Shown here: positions 25,619 through 34,018 of the stretch, one piece after another
Layout: each line of letters begins with the position of its first letter
Position numbering within the stretch: the stretch's first letter is position 1
Source: Candidatus Wallbacteria bacterium
GTDB lineage: Bacteria > Muiribacteriota > JAQTZZ01
NCBI GenBank assembly: GCA_028687545.1
Contig: JAQTZZ010000031.1
Span: 1 to 38,723, forward strand
DNA length: 38,723 nt
Direction of reading: 5' to 3'
Position numbers and translations under genes: made by a program
The notes under the pieces: generated by a model
The model's database searches: none
What the model was told of the DNA's origin: nothing
What the model saw: only the letters and a program-made list of their open reading frames with translations

Positions 25619-25673
25619 TTTTACATTAATTTTACATGTTCCTGACAAGTTCTTGAAAGTCCCCGCCTATAAT
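25619..25673 (+). promoter_or_regulatory. Four 11-bp direct repeats plus -10: promoter of the C11 protease gene
   Basis: The units are TTTTACATTAA (25619-25629), TTTTACATGTT (25630-25640), CCTGACAAGTT (25641-25651) and CTTGAAAGTCC (25652-25662). Then come 5 bases (CCGCC) and a perfect TATAAT (25668-25673). Spacing is identical to the copies at 7842, 14150 and 15779. It is the copy closest to the kinase/regulator genes. The start codon is 32 bases beyond the -10. Confidence 0.87.
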
Positions 25674-25705
25674 CTGAATTAAGTAGATGAGTATCGGAGG
25701 GGAAC

Positions 25706-26950
25706 ATGAAAAACAAAATATTTTTTTTCCTCGTGCTGCTTCTGTCTGGAGTGGTTTCCAGGTCTGCCGGAGCTTCGGAAAGCGATAAAGCGCAGAACGA
25801 CTGGACAATCATGATGGACTTCACTTCTGACGCGGGCCTGGTCGAACTAATGGAATCTGAAATCAACAATCTGGAAGAAATGATGACCGGGAACAATCTG
25901 ACTGTTCTTATCCAGTATGAAGGTCCGGAAAAAAATGACTCTGTCCGCTACACGATCAGGCATGATGAAAACACCAATCTGATTACTTCCCCCAAGGAGG
26001 AAATCGGTGAAATCAACTCTGGAGACGTGAAGAGTCTCAAGGAATTCTTTGACTGGTCGGTGGAGAAAGCGCCGGCTGATCATTATTGTTTCCTGTTTTA
26101 CTGCCACGGATGCGGCTTTGCCAAAGGTACCGGCCGCGGAATCTGTTTTGATGCTGACGACCCTGGTGAGTACATAGACGCTTTGGAGATGAAGGAGTTT
26201 GCAGAGCACATCAGGAACAAGATCGGCCGGAAAATCGATCTGCTGGCTTTCAACGCCTGCCTGATGTCAAACCTGGAGGCGCAACTTCAATTTTCGGAAT
26301 GCTCTGATTATGGAATTGCCTCTGAACCTGTGATGCTGAGCTGCTTTTGCGGCCAGATCGCAGGAATGCTTCCTGAGCTGTCCAAAAATCCCTCGCTCTC
26401 CGGCAGTCAGCTGGGGATGGAAGTCATCAAGGGGACCTGCCAGTATATAAACCAGAACCATCTGAGCAATACATGCGCACCAGGGTATATCTTTTCCCTG
26501 ATTGATTACGCTGCCCTTGCCTCAGAGAGGGAAACTGCAATCTGCCCTGCAATGGACCGCCTGGCAAAAGCCCTGCGGAAAAATCTCTCCACAGAAGTGG
26601 AATTGATTGAAAAAGCTTTCAATGACTGTGAAAAATACTTTTTTCCGGATAAATTATGCCTGTTTTCGGACCTGGGCACTTTCTGCCAGGGGCTTTCCCA
26701 GAGCGCTGTCCCTGAGATAGTTGAAGCTGCGGTGGATGTGAAAAGAGCGATCAAGAAAAGCGTGACCTATCTGGAATTCACCCAGAACGAGGGCGAAGTG
26801 ATACGGGCATGCGGATTAAGCTTTTTCACTCCCGGCAAGACTTCTGGATATTATAACAGCAGTTCATACAGCCAGATCGAACTTGGCAAAAAGACGGATT
26901 GGGATGAATTCATGACCGAATTTCTGGTTGGAAGCCGGAAGCTTCCCTGA
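25706..26950 (+). CDS. Exported clostripain-like cysteine protease (C11)
   Basis: This 414-residue C11-family peptidase starts at an ATG behind GGAGGGGAAC and has a signal peptide (MKNKIFFFLVLLLSGVVSRSAG). The caspase-like fold has NDWTIMMDFTSDAGL at the first strand, catalytic His134 in CFLFYCHGCGF and catalytic Cys185 in DLLAFNACLMSNLEAQLQF. Family members usually have DHG at the His and DACLM at the Cys; here they are CHG and NACLM, close variants. Such enzymes cleave after Arg or Lys and usually self-activate. It is transcribed from the four-repeat promoter right after the two-component genes, which suggests it is a direct output of that system. It acts outside the cytoplasm. Confidence 0.9.
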   Translation: MKNKIFFFLVLLLSGVVSRSAGASESDKAQNDWTIMMDFTSDAGLVELMESEINNLEEMMTGNNLTVLIQYEGPEKNDSVRYTIRHDENTNLITSPKEEIGEINSGDVKSLKEFFDWSVEKAPADHYCFLFYCHGCGFAKGTGRGICFDADDPGEYIDALEMKEFAEHIRNKIGRKIDLLAFNACLMSNLEAQLQFSECSDYGIASEPVMLSCFCGQIAGMLPELSKNPSLSGSQLGMEVIKGTCQYINQNHLSNTCAPGYIFSLIDYAALASERETAICPAMDRLAKALRKNLSTEVELIEKAFNDCEKYFFPDKLCLFSDLGTFCQGLSQSAVPEIVEAAVDVKRAIKKSVTYLEFTQNEGEVIRACGLSFFTPGKTSGYYNSSSYSQIELGKKTDWDEFMTEFLVGSRKLP

Positions 26951-26971
26951 CTGAAAAATCCGGCTGTACAA

Positions 26972-28357
26972 TCAGAATTCAAACAGGTATAAAAGCGAGC
27001 GCAGCAATTTAATAAACACCCTGAAATTGCGCAGATAAAAAATGAAATGACTGAAGAAGTGTTTTAAGAGGAAAAACGGGTTGAAGTAGAAGGAACAATA
27101 AAGATAGGCCTGGCCGAACTTGAGAACCCTGCGGCTCATCCTGGAAGGAGAATGTTCAGGGGTGGAGTAATGATAACTGTGATGATCTGAGAGATGTCCG
27201 TAATTCCGGTAAAGTGCCGAACTGGGATAGATCGTGAGGAATGATACCTGCAGCAGGTCCGGTTTCAGCCTGCGGATCAGCCTGCCTGTCCTGAGCACAT
27301 CGCCGAAGGTTTCATCCGGATTCCCGATCAGTGCGAGGAACAGGCTCTGGATTCCAAATTTTTTCGTGAGGGAAAACACCTGAGCTGCCTTTGTCAGATA
27401 TTTCTCAGGTTCCATTGTTTTTCCGATTCTGCGCAACACACTTTTCGAACCGCTCTCCACACCCAGACGCAGCAGCCTGCATCCTGCGGCAGCATAAAGT
27501 TTCAGCAACTCCTGATCCAGGTTTTCCACTCTGAGATGACACTGCCAGTGAATGTCCAGGCCGTTTTGGATCATCAGATCGAGAAATTTTCTAGTCCATT
27601 CCCTGTCGCAGCCGAAATTGTCGTCGTCGAAGCAGATGAAGTTCACTCCCAGTGACTTGAATTTCATGATCTCTGCGATCACCCGCTCAGGAGAATGCAG
27701 TCTGAGATTATTCCCGAACGATTCCCTGAAGACCTGGGAGCAGAACAGGCAGCCGCCCGGACAGCCGCGGGAACTGAGGATGTGACCGTATCTAAGCCGG
27801 GCTGAGACAGGGACAGGATAATAAAACCGGTATCCTTCAAGTTCACGCTCTGAATAAAACGGGATAGGCAGATCGTCGGGATTGTCCACAATCGCCTGAC
27901 AGGCGGTGTTGCCCAGATTCACATCAATCACTCCGTCAGGGACCTGGAAATCTCTTTGTGCCGCAAGCAGTGAGATCAGGCTGGAAAGGGACTGTTCCGA
28001 TTCTCCGAGCGCTATGTAGTCCACTTCATCGCGATGCAGGTAAAATCCAGGCCTGCCCGAAGGATCCTGGCCGCAGACAATGATTACTGTAGCCGGGTTC
28101 TGCTTGTAAATCCTCGCGATGTCGAGCGACCGTCCCGCATCGCTCGTGATGATGGAAAGCACAACTATTTCAGGGGAACTTTCTGCAGGAACAATCGGTT
28201 CGTCTCCGAGATATTCGTCACTGAAAATTGTTTCAATCTTCTGATTTTCGGTGAGCAGGCTCTGCAGGTATTTCAGAAGGTACGGAGGTCTGATGTTGCG
28301 CGGGTGCCTGGATTTTCTGGCTGTTTCGCCTTGAACCCTGAGCAGGAGTACTTTCAT
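26972..28357 (-). CDS. B12-binding-type radical SAM protein
   Basis: This 461-residue radical SAM enzyme has an N-terminal cobalamin-binding-like Rossmann domain (about 1-140; VVLSIITSDAG, DYIALGESEQSL). It lacks a DxHxxG motif, so B12 may bind base-on or not at all. The SAM domain carries the CX3CX2C cluster site Cys199/203/206 in SSRGCPGGCLFCSQ, then FICFDDDNFGCD, LLRLGVESGS and LALIGNPDET. The C-terminal 60 residues are basic and hydrophobic (KHFFSHFIFYLRNF), perhaps membrane-associated. The start ATG overlaps the rarA stop by 4 bases, making it the last gene of the murA-rarA operon. Substrate unknown; relatives modify lipids, hopanoids, tetrapyrroles or antibiotics. Confidence 0.88.
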   Translation of the reverse strand: MKVLLLRVQGETARKSRHPRNIRPPYLLKYLQSLLTENQKIETIFSDEYLGDEPIVPAESSPEIVVLSIITSDAGRSLDIARIYKQNPATVIIVCGQDPSGRPGFYLHRDEVDYIALGESEQSLSSLISLLAAQRDFQVPDGVIDVNLGNTACQAIVDNPDDLPIPFYSERELEGYRFYYPVPVSARLRYGHILSSRGCPGGCLFCSQVFRESFGNNLRLHSPERVIAEIMKFKSLGVNFICFDDDNFGCDREWTRKFLDLMIQNGLDIHWQCHLRVENLDQELLKLYAAAGCRLLRLGVESGSKSVLRRIGKTMEPEKYLTKAAQVFSLTKKFGIQSLFLALIGNPDETFGDVLRTGRLIRRLKPDLLQVSFLTIYPSSALYRNYGHLSDHHSYHYSTPEHSPSRMSRRVLKFGQAYLYCSFYFNPFFLLKHFFSHFIFYLRNFRVFIKLLRSLLYLFEF

Positions 28358-29565
28358 CGCCTGGACCGGATTTCAGAAAGATAATCTCTGAACTTCCGCT
28401 CCTCGCCTATCTCAGTGGGTTCATAAAATCTTTTTTTGTCAGCGAGATACTGCTGTTCTACATAATGCCCCGGAAAATTATGCGGATACTGGTAATCCTT
28501 GGACTGCGGCCCGAAGTTGCGCAGGTGCCCCGGCACAGGCAGCAGGGCGTTTTCTTCGCATTCCTTTTCAGCCCTCTTGAGCCCGAGGTAGGAGGCGTTG
28601 CTTTTGCGGGAGCAGGCCAGATAAGTCACTCCATGCGCCAGATTGATTCTGGCTTCAGGCAAGCCGATCTGTTCGACTGCCCCCATCACGGAGATCGCCA
28701 GAGTAAGAGCAGCAGGGTCCGCATTGCCTATATCTTCAGAAGCGAAGATGATCATCCTTCTCGCAATGAAGCGAGGGTCTTCACCCAGTTTCAGCATGAC
28801 TGCGAGATAATAAAGTGCTGCGTCAGGGTCTGATCCGCGCAGGGATTTGATGAAAGCCGAGATATAATCGTAATGCGAGGTTTTTGAAGATTGCACAGGG
28901 ATGAATTCAAGTCCGGCCAGCAGTTCCTGTTCACCAGCTTCAGGCACTGACTTGAGGCGATCCGCGCACATTTCCAGATAATTGACCGCCATTCTGGCGT
29001 CCCCGTCGGATTTTTTGGCCAGTTCTCCGTGAAAGTTGTCGCTGAAAGGCTTGATCTTCAAGAAAATTTCACCCTTCCTGAGGATTTTCAGGATGTCTGA
29101 AATTTTGAGAGCATGGAATCTGAAGACATTCAGCCTGGACAGCAGGGGTCTGGTCACTGATTTGTAAGCAGAAAGCGTGGAGGTAGCTACCAGCAGTACG
29201 CTGCCTTCTTCCACATAGGGCAGCAGCGCATCCTGCTGCTTGCTGTTGAAACGATGGATTTCGTCGATGAAGATGATCGGAGTATGGCTGCTGAGCTGCC
29301 CGATGGAACTCGCGATGATCTCTTTGAGTTCCTGGACGTTGGAAGTGACTGCATTCAGAATATGGAAGTCCTGGGGGAACTTTTTGAAAAGCAGCGCGGC
29401 GGTAGTTTTGCCGCAGCCTGGAGGACCTGTGAAGAGAAGTGAACTGGTGAGCACGCCCTTTTCGAAGATGGTCCTGAGAGGTTTGTCAGGGCCGAAAAGC
29501 TGCTGCTGCCCGATGATTTCATCGACGGTTTCAGGACGGATGGAACCGGCCAGAGGGGAACTCAT
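28354..29565 (-). CDS. rarA: Replication-associated recombination protein A (AAA+ ATPase)
   Basis: This 403-residue RarA/MgsA homologue is the clamp-loader-like AAA+ ATPase that acts at stalled replication forks. It opens SIRPETVDEIIGQQQLFG, with Walker A at 47-55 (GPPGCGKTT) and Walker B ending Asp101-Glu102 (IIFIDEIHRFNSKQQDALLPYVE). Sensor 1 is LLVATST. The C-terminal part has the family's YDYISAFIKSLRGSDPDAALYYLA, EDIGNADP and LGLKRAEKE motifs. Length is normal. It overlaps murA upstream and the radical SAM gene downstream by 4 bases each, so the three are translationally coupled. Confidence 0.96.
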   Translation of the reverse strand: MSSPLAGSIRPETVDEIIGQQQLFGPDKPLRTIFEKGVLTSSLLFTGPPGCGKTTAALLFKKFPQDFHILNAVTSNVQELKEIIASSIGQLSSHTPIIFIDEIHRFNSKQQDALLPYVEEGSVLLVATSTLSAYKSVTRPLLSRLNVFRFHALKISDILKILRKGEIFLKIKPFSDNFHGELAKKSDGDARMAVNYLEMCADRLKSVPEAGEQELLAGLEFIPVQSSKTSHYDYISAFIKSLRGSDPDAALYYLAVMLKLGEDPRFIARRMIIFASEDIGNADPAALTLAISVMGAVEQIGLPEARINLAHGVTYLACSRKSNASYLGLKRAEKECEENALLPVPGHLRNFGPQSKDYQYPHNFPGHYVEQQYLADKKRFYEPTEIGEERKFRDYLSEIRSRR

Positions 29566-30824
29566 AGCGGGACTTTCACGCGCTGGATCCCGGCTCCCAG
29601 TTGCAGCAGCTTATGCTCAAATTCCTCGTATCCCCTGTCCACATGATAGACACGCTGGACCAGGCTTTCACCCTGGGCTGCGAGTGATGCAAGAATGATC
29701 GCGGCACCTGCCCGCAGGTCAGAGCACATCACTTCCGCTCCCGAAAGCTCCCTGACTCCCTCGATGATTGAGTTGTGACCTTCGACCCTGATATTGGCCC
29801 CCATTCTTCTCAATTCCGACACGTGCATGAAGCGGTTTTCAAAGATGGTTTCATTGATCACGCTGGTGCCTTCGGCAAAACAGAGGAGCGACATTATCTG
29901 CGGCTGCATGTCTGTAGGAAATCCGGGGAATGGCATGGTTTTGATGCGGACCGGTTGTATTTTTTTGCCTGAGCGGGCCAGCAGTTTATTGTTGTCCAGA
30001 ATGTTGATTTCCATTCCAGCGTCCCTGAGCTTCTGAATCACTGAGACCAGGGTCCCTGTATTGACCGGATTCAAAACCAGTTCTCCGCCTGTGATACCTG
30101 CTGCGATCATGAAAGTGCCTGCTTCGATCCTGTCAGGTCCGATCTGGTATTCCGCAGGGAAAAGCTGGCTGACCCCGTTGACCTTGATCACAGTTGAACC
30201 GGCGCCTGTAACTTTAGCTCCTACCTGATTCAGAAAATTGGCTAGTTCGATGATTTCCGGTTCCCTGGCGGAATTCTCAATGATCGTCTCCCCTTCGGCA
30301 AGTGAGGCGGCCAGCATGATGTTTTCAGTAGCACCGACAGAGGGGAAATCCAGGAACATTTTTTTGCCCTTGAGTTTTACGGCTTCAGCTTCGGCATATC
30401 CGCCCTTGATCTGGACTTTGGCGGACAGCTCCCTGAATCCCTTGATGTGGATGTCCACAGGCCTGGAACCGATGGCACAGCCTCCGGGCAGGGAAACCTT
30501 CGCTGATTTGAGCCTGGCCAGCAGCGGACCCATGATGATGAAGGAGGCCCGCATTGTCTTAACCAGTGAGTAAGGCGCTTCTTTTCCATTCAGATTGGTT
30601 GAATTTATCGTCAGAGTGGAGCCGTGTTCCGTGATTTTCGCTCCGAGTATTGTAAGCAGGTTCTTCATGGTTCGGATGTCGCGAAGTTTCGGGACATTGT
30701 GCAGCACCACTTCGCCCTTGACCAGAAGGCAGGCAGCCATGATGGGCAGAGTGGCGTTTTTACCGCCTGAAATTGAGATTTCTCCCTTGAGTTTTTTTCC
30801 GCCAGTGATTTTAAATGCATCCAT
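29562..30824 (-). CDS. murA: UDP-N-acetylglucosamine 1-carboxyvinyltransferase
   Basis: This 420-residue MurA transfers enolpyruvate from PEP to UDP-GlcNAc, the first committed step of peptidoglycan synthesis in the cytoplasm. Visible residues are Lys22-Asn23 in SGGKNATLP, Arg92 in KTMRAS, and Cys116 in [14 protein letters not shown], the residue attacked by fosfomycin. Later motifs are [23 protein letters not shown] and [12 protein letters not shown]. Length and motifs are standard. It is the first gene of a three-gene minus-strand operon and is divergent from secD across about 220 bases. Confidence 0.97.
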   Translation of the reverse strand: MDAFKITGGKKLKGEISISGGKNATLPIMAACLLVKGEVVLHNVPKLRDIRTMKNLLTILGAKITEHGSTLTINSTNLNGKEAPYSLVKTMRASFIIMGPLLARLKSAKVSLPGGCAIGSRPVDIHIKGFRELSAKVQIKGGYAEAEAVKLKGKKMFLDFPSVGATENIMLAASLAEGETIIENSAREPEIIELANFLNQVGAKVTGAGSTVIKVNGVSQLFPAEYQIGPDRIEAGTFMIAAGITGGELVLNPVNTGTLVSVIQKLRDAGMEINILDNNKLLARSGKKIQPVRIKTMPFPGFPTDMQPQIMSLLCFAEGTSVINETIFENRFMHVSELRRMGANIRVEGHNSIIEGVRELSGAEVMCSDLRAGAAIILASLAAQGESLVQRVYHVDRGYEEFEHKLLQLGAGIQRVKVPL

Positions 30825-30857
30825 GGGATTTCCTTATTTTAGTTTTACAATTCCGAA

Positions 30858-30887
30858 CCAATTCACCAATCACCATTCATCATTACT
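30858..30887. repeat. Degenerate TGAT-rich short repeat between murA and secD
   Basis: The minus strand reads as iterations of the type TGATGAATGG, TGATTGG, TGAATTGG. A similar low-complexity stretch (GGTAATCGG, GGTAATAGG, GGTAATGGG, TGATGA) precedes the hydE fusion at 37104-37145. These look like small intergenic repeats without coding capacity. Confidence 0.45.
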
Positions 30888-30942
30888 ATGAACTCGTCCC
30901 AAAAGTATATCGGTATTTAGATTGTATATATTAGCCGATAGA

Positions 30943-30998
30943 TTGACAAGTTTTACTTGGATCGGTATATTGACAGCGACTCTGCCTGGTCATATAAT
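30943..30998 (+). promoter_or_regulatory. Two overlapping consensus sigma-70 promoters for secDF
   Basis: Promoter A has TTGACA (30943-30948), a 17-base spacer and TATATT (30966-30971). Promoter B has TTGACA (30970-30975), a 17-base spacer and TATAAT (30993-30998). The -10 of A and the -35 of B overlap by two bases in TATATTGACA. The secD start with its GGAGG site is 47 bases after the second -10. This is the strongest constitutive-looking promoter in the window. Confidence 0.85.
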
Positions 30999-31044
30999 TT
31001 CGGGTGGAAAATACGGCATCTATAATAAATATTCTGGAGGACGG

Positions 31045-32700
31045 ATGACTGCTAATTTGAAGTTCAGGATCATGATTATTTTCCTTATCCTGGGAATATC
31101 GCTCTGGTTCCTGTTTCCTACTGCAAGGTGGATTTATTATCATAAGATCGGAAGAGTCGCCCTGGATAAGATGTCTGAACTTGAGATCAAGGATCTTAAG
31201 AAGGGAACGATCAGTCTCGGCCTCGACCTGCAGGGCGGAGTTGATCTGCTGTACAGCATTGACGATGCTAAAATGCTTGAAAATATGCTCTGGAAGGAAG
31301 CCAGATCCCTGAAAGACAGACTGGAGAGGGATTACACATATGATGTGAAAGTAGATGTCGACAGCAAGAATAACGATATTTCAATCCAGCTCCCGGAAAA
31401 AGCCAAACCAGAGGAATTGACCGCAATGAGAGCAGTGATCGACCAGATGTCCCATCAGCGTCAGTTCAAGAAAGCGTCCGGCGACGAGGCCAGCCGCAAA
31501 GTTACCCTGCATATGGACGTGAACGCCCAGCAGGGATATGTAACGGATGCAGTGGACAAAGCCCTGGAGATCATCAGGAACAGGGTAGACATGTTCTCAG
31601 TCTCAGAACCTGCCATCAACAGAGTGGGAAAGAGCCAGATCGGAGTTCAGCTGCCAGGCGTCTCCAATGTAAAGGATGCCATCGACATCATCGGCACCAC
31701 AGCCCAGCTCCAGTTCAGGCTGGTGCGCAAGGAAAACGGAATGGTGCAGGACATCAGCTCTGTGATGCAGCTTCCAACTCCGGAACAGGACGAGGAAATT
31801 GTTTACGGGGTCCTGAATGCTGACGACGCTAAAACCCCTGTATACATACTCAAAAAAGAAACCCTGCTCTCAGGTGAATTTCTGACCAATGCCACGATCG
31901 TGTTCGACCAGATGACTTCCAGGCCTCAGGTCTCCCTCGCTTTCGACAAGGAAGGAGGCCAGAAGTTTTACGACATCACCAGCAAATACACCAAGTGGCA
32001 GCTGGCGATCGTGCTGGACGAGAAAGTCCAGTCCGCGCCTGTGATCGACGAGCCGATCCCCAATGGAAATGCAGTGATCAGGGGGAATTTCACTGACGAA
32101 GAGGCCAAGAAGCTGGCGATCGTACTTAGAGCCGGTTCGCTTCCAGCCCCGCTCCGCAAAGACTCGGAAATAACCGTAGGCCCCAGCCTGGGCTCAGACT
32201 CGATCACCAAGGGTGTGAACGCTGTTACCCTCGGTTTTATCGCGATCCTGATCTATATGATCGTTTATTACAAATTTTCGGGATTCCTCGCCAATGTGGC
32301 ACTGTTTCTGAACCTGGTGATCACTTTATCGGTGATGGCTGTACTGAAGGGCACTCTGACCCTGCCCGGCCTGGCCGGCCTGGTGCTGACCATCGGCATG
32401 GCTGTAGACGCCAATATCCTGATTTTCGAGCGTATCAAGGAGGAAATGCGCGCCGGGAAAACTCCCAGGGCTGCGATCGACGCGGGATTCAACCGTGCCT
32501 TTACCGCCATCTTCGACTCCAACCTGACCACAGTGCTCTCCTCACTGGTGCTGTATCTGTTCGGCACAGGTCCGATCAAAGGCTTTGCGGTCACGCTTGG
32601 GATAGGTATCTGCGCCAGCATGTTCACTGCCCTGACCGTGGTGCATGTGATCATGGAATCAATGTACGCAAGCGGCCAGCGCAAGACAATCAGCATTTAA
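31045..32700 (+). CDS. secD: Protein translocase subunit SecD
   Basis: This 551-residue SecD is the inner-membrane partner that uses proton motive force to pull secreted proteins through SecYEG. ATG 31045 is chosen because CTGGAGGACGG precedes it and a transmembrane helix follows (IMIIFLILGISLWFLFP). The longer in-frame start at 30922 would lie upstream of both promoters. Residues 61-67 are DLQGGVD. The periplasmic P1 region follows, then five C-terminal helices with GLAGLVLTIGMAVDANILIFERIKEE, the family signature containing the conserved Asp. secF follows after 12 bases. YajC is not encoded next to it. Confidence 0.96.
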   Translation: MTANLKFRIMIIFLILGISLWFLFPTARWIYYHKIGRVALDKMSELEIKDLKKGTISLGLDLQGGVDLLYSIDDAKMLENMLWKEARSLKDRLERDYTYDVKVDVDSKNNDISIQLPEKAKPEELTAMRAVIDQMSHQRQFKKASGDEASRKVTLHMDVNAQQGYVTDAVDKALEIIRNRVDMFSVSEPAINRVGKSQIGVQLPGVSNVKDAIDIIGTTAQLQFRLVRKENGMVQDISSVMQLPTPEQDEEIVYGVLNADDAKTPVYILKKETLLSGEFLTNATIVFDQMTSRPQVSLAFDKEGGQKFYDITSKYTKWQLAIVLDEKVQSAPVIDEPIPNGNAVIRGNFTDEEAKKLAIVLRAGSLPAPLRKDSEITVGPSLGSDSITKGVNAVTLGFIAILIYMIVYYKFSGFLANVALFLNLVITLSVMAVLKGTLTLPGLAGLVLTIGMAVDANILIFERIKEEMRAGKTPRAAIDAGFNRAFTAIFDSNLTTVLSSLVLYLFGTGPIKGFAVTLGIGICASMFTALTVVHVIMESMYASGQRKTISI

Positions 32701-32712
32701 GGGGGAAAAATA

Positions 32713-33642
32713 ATGACTACAAACTATGATTTTATCGGCAAGAAATATTACGCCTTTGCGATCACCGGATTTCTCTGCATAGCGTCGATTTTCCTCATGT
32801 TCACAGTCGGGATGAACTGGGGAGTCGATTTTACGGGCGGCACTGTGATGCATCTTAAATTTGAAAAATCCGTGGACCAGGCCAAAGTCAGGGAACTGCT
32901 CGGGGACGGCGGTCTGAATCTCTCGCCGACCGTGCAGGGCGTTTCAGGGAAACCAGAGGAAGCCATTATCCGCACCAAGATGCTGTATGACAAAAAAGAA
33001 GACGGAGTCACCAAAGACGAAGTCAGGGATGCGCTCCAGAAAGGGCTGGGAAACACTCTCGCTGAAACCATGGGTGCGACGGACATCGGACCTGTTGCAG
33101 GCGCTCAGCTGCGCGCTCAGGCCACCAAGGCTGTTATCCTGTCCTGGATCATCACTCTGCTTTATCTCTGGTATAGATTCGAATTCAAATACAGCATCGG
33201 CGGAGTGATCGGCATCATCCACGACTGCATCGTGACGATCGGATTCTTCATCCTGTTCAAGCTGGAAGTCAACATCACCACAATGGCCGCCCTGCTTACG
33301 ATCATCGGTTATTCGATCAATGACTCGATCATCGTCTGCGACAGGATGAGAGAGAATATCCGCCTGATCAAAGGCATGAATTACACAGATCTGTTCAATC
33401 ACAGCATCAACCAGATGCTCACCCGTACCATCAACACCTCGATGACAGTCATGATCACTGTGGTAATCCTGTTCTTAATCGCTACAGGAGAGATCAAGGA
33501 TTTCGCATTCGCCATGATCATCGGCGTGATCACAGGCACCTATTCCTCGATCTACATCGTAGGCCCGATCGCGATCTATTTCCACGAACTCGAGCAGTCA
33601 CGCATCAAGAGCAGGCTGGTAGGAAAGAAAAAATATGCCTGA
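32713..33642 (+). CDS. secF: Protein translocase subunit SecF
   Basis: This 309-residue SecF has six predicted membrane helices. The N-terminal helix is followed by GMNWGVDFTGGTVM (GVDFTGG at 37-43). The fourth-helix motif TIIGYSINDSIIVCDRMREN is typical. The start is preceded by GGGGGAAAAATA. It forms the SecDF complex with the gene upstream, and its 3' end overlaps the cytidine deaminase start by 8 bases. Confidence 0.96.
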   Translation: MTTNYDFIGKKYYAFAITGFLCIASIFLMFTVGMNWGVDFTGGTVMHLKFEKSVDQAKVRELLGDGGLNLSPTVQGVSGKPEEAIIRTKMLYDKKEDGVTKDEVRDALQKGLGNTLAETMGATDIGPVAGAQLRAQATKAVILSWIITLLYLWYRFEFKYSIGGVIGIIHDCIVTIGFFILFKLEVNITTMAALLTIIGYSINDSIIVCDRMRENIRLIKGMNYTDLFNHSINQMLTRTINTSMTVMITVVILFLIATGEIKDFAFAMIIGVITGTYSSIYIVGPIAIYFHELEQSRIKSRLVGKKKYA

Positions 33643-34018
33643 GCTTGACCTGCTGATCAAGCGCGCCAGAGCGGCACAGGCCAGAGCCCATAACCCATAT
33701 TCCGGATTCGGGGTCGGCGCAGCGGTACTGACCGGAAACGGCAAAATATTCGACGGCTGCAATATTGAAAACGCTTCCTATGGCTTGACTGTCTGCGCCG
33801 AGCGCGTGGCGATCTTCAAGGCAGTTTCTGAAGGTGAAAAATCATTCAAAAAGCTCGTGCTGGTCAGTTCGGCAGGTGATTTCACACCTCCCTGCGGAGC
33901 CTGCAGGCAGGTGATGGCCGAATTCGGCGATTTCGAGGTGATCATGGTCGATAAAGACAACCGGACCAAAATCATGAAAGTCAGCGAACTGCTGCCCGCC
34001 TCTTTTTCACTCAAGTGA
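33635..34018 (+). CDS. cdd: Cytidine deaminase
   Basis: This 127-residue zinc-dependent cytidine deaminase of the homotetrameric type converts (deoxy)cytidine to (deoxy)uridine. Zinc ligands are Cys54 (TVCAERVA), Cys87 and Cys90 (PPCGACRQV), and the catalytic Glu is Glu56. The substrate motif NPYSGFGVGAA and GCNIENASYG are also present. It overlaps secF by 8 bases and the next gene by 4, so it is part of the secDF transcript. Confidence 0.96.
   Translation: MPELDLLIKRARAAQARAHNPYSGFGVGAAVLTGNGKIFDGCNIENASYGLTVCAERVAIFKAVSEGEKSFKKLVLVSSAGDFTPPCGACRQVMAEFGDFEVIMVDKDNRTKIMKVSELLPASFSLK

Noticed and set aside
29240-29698. 152-codon plus-strand frame
   Set aside because: It is antisense to rarA and murA, whose catalytic motifs are intact.
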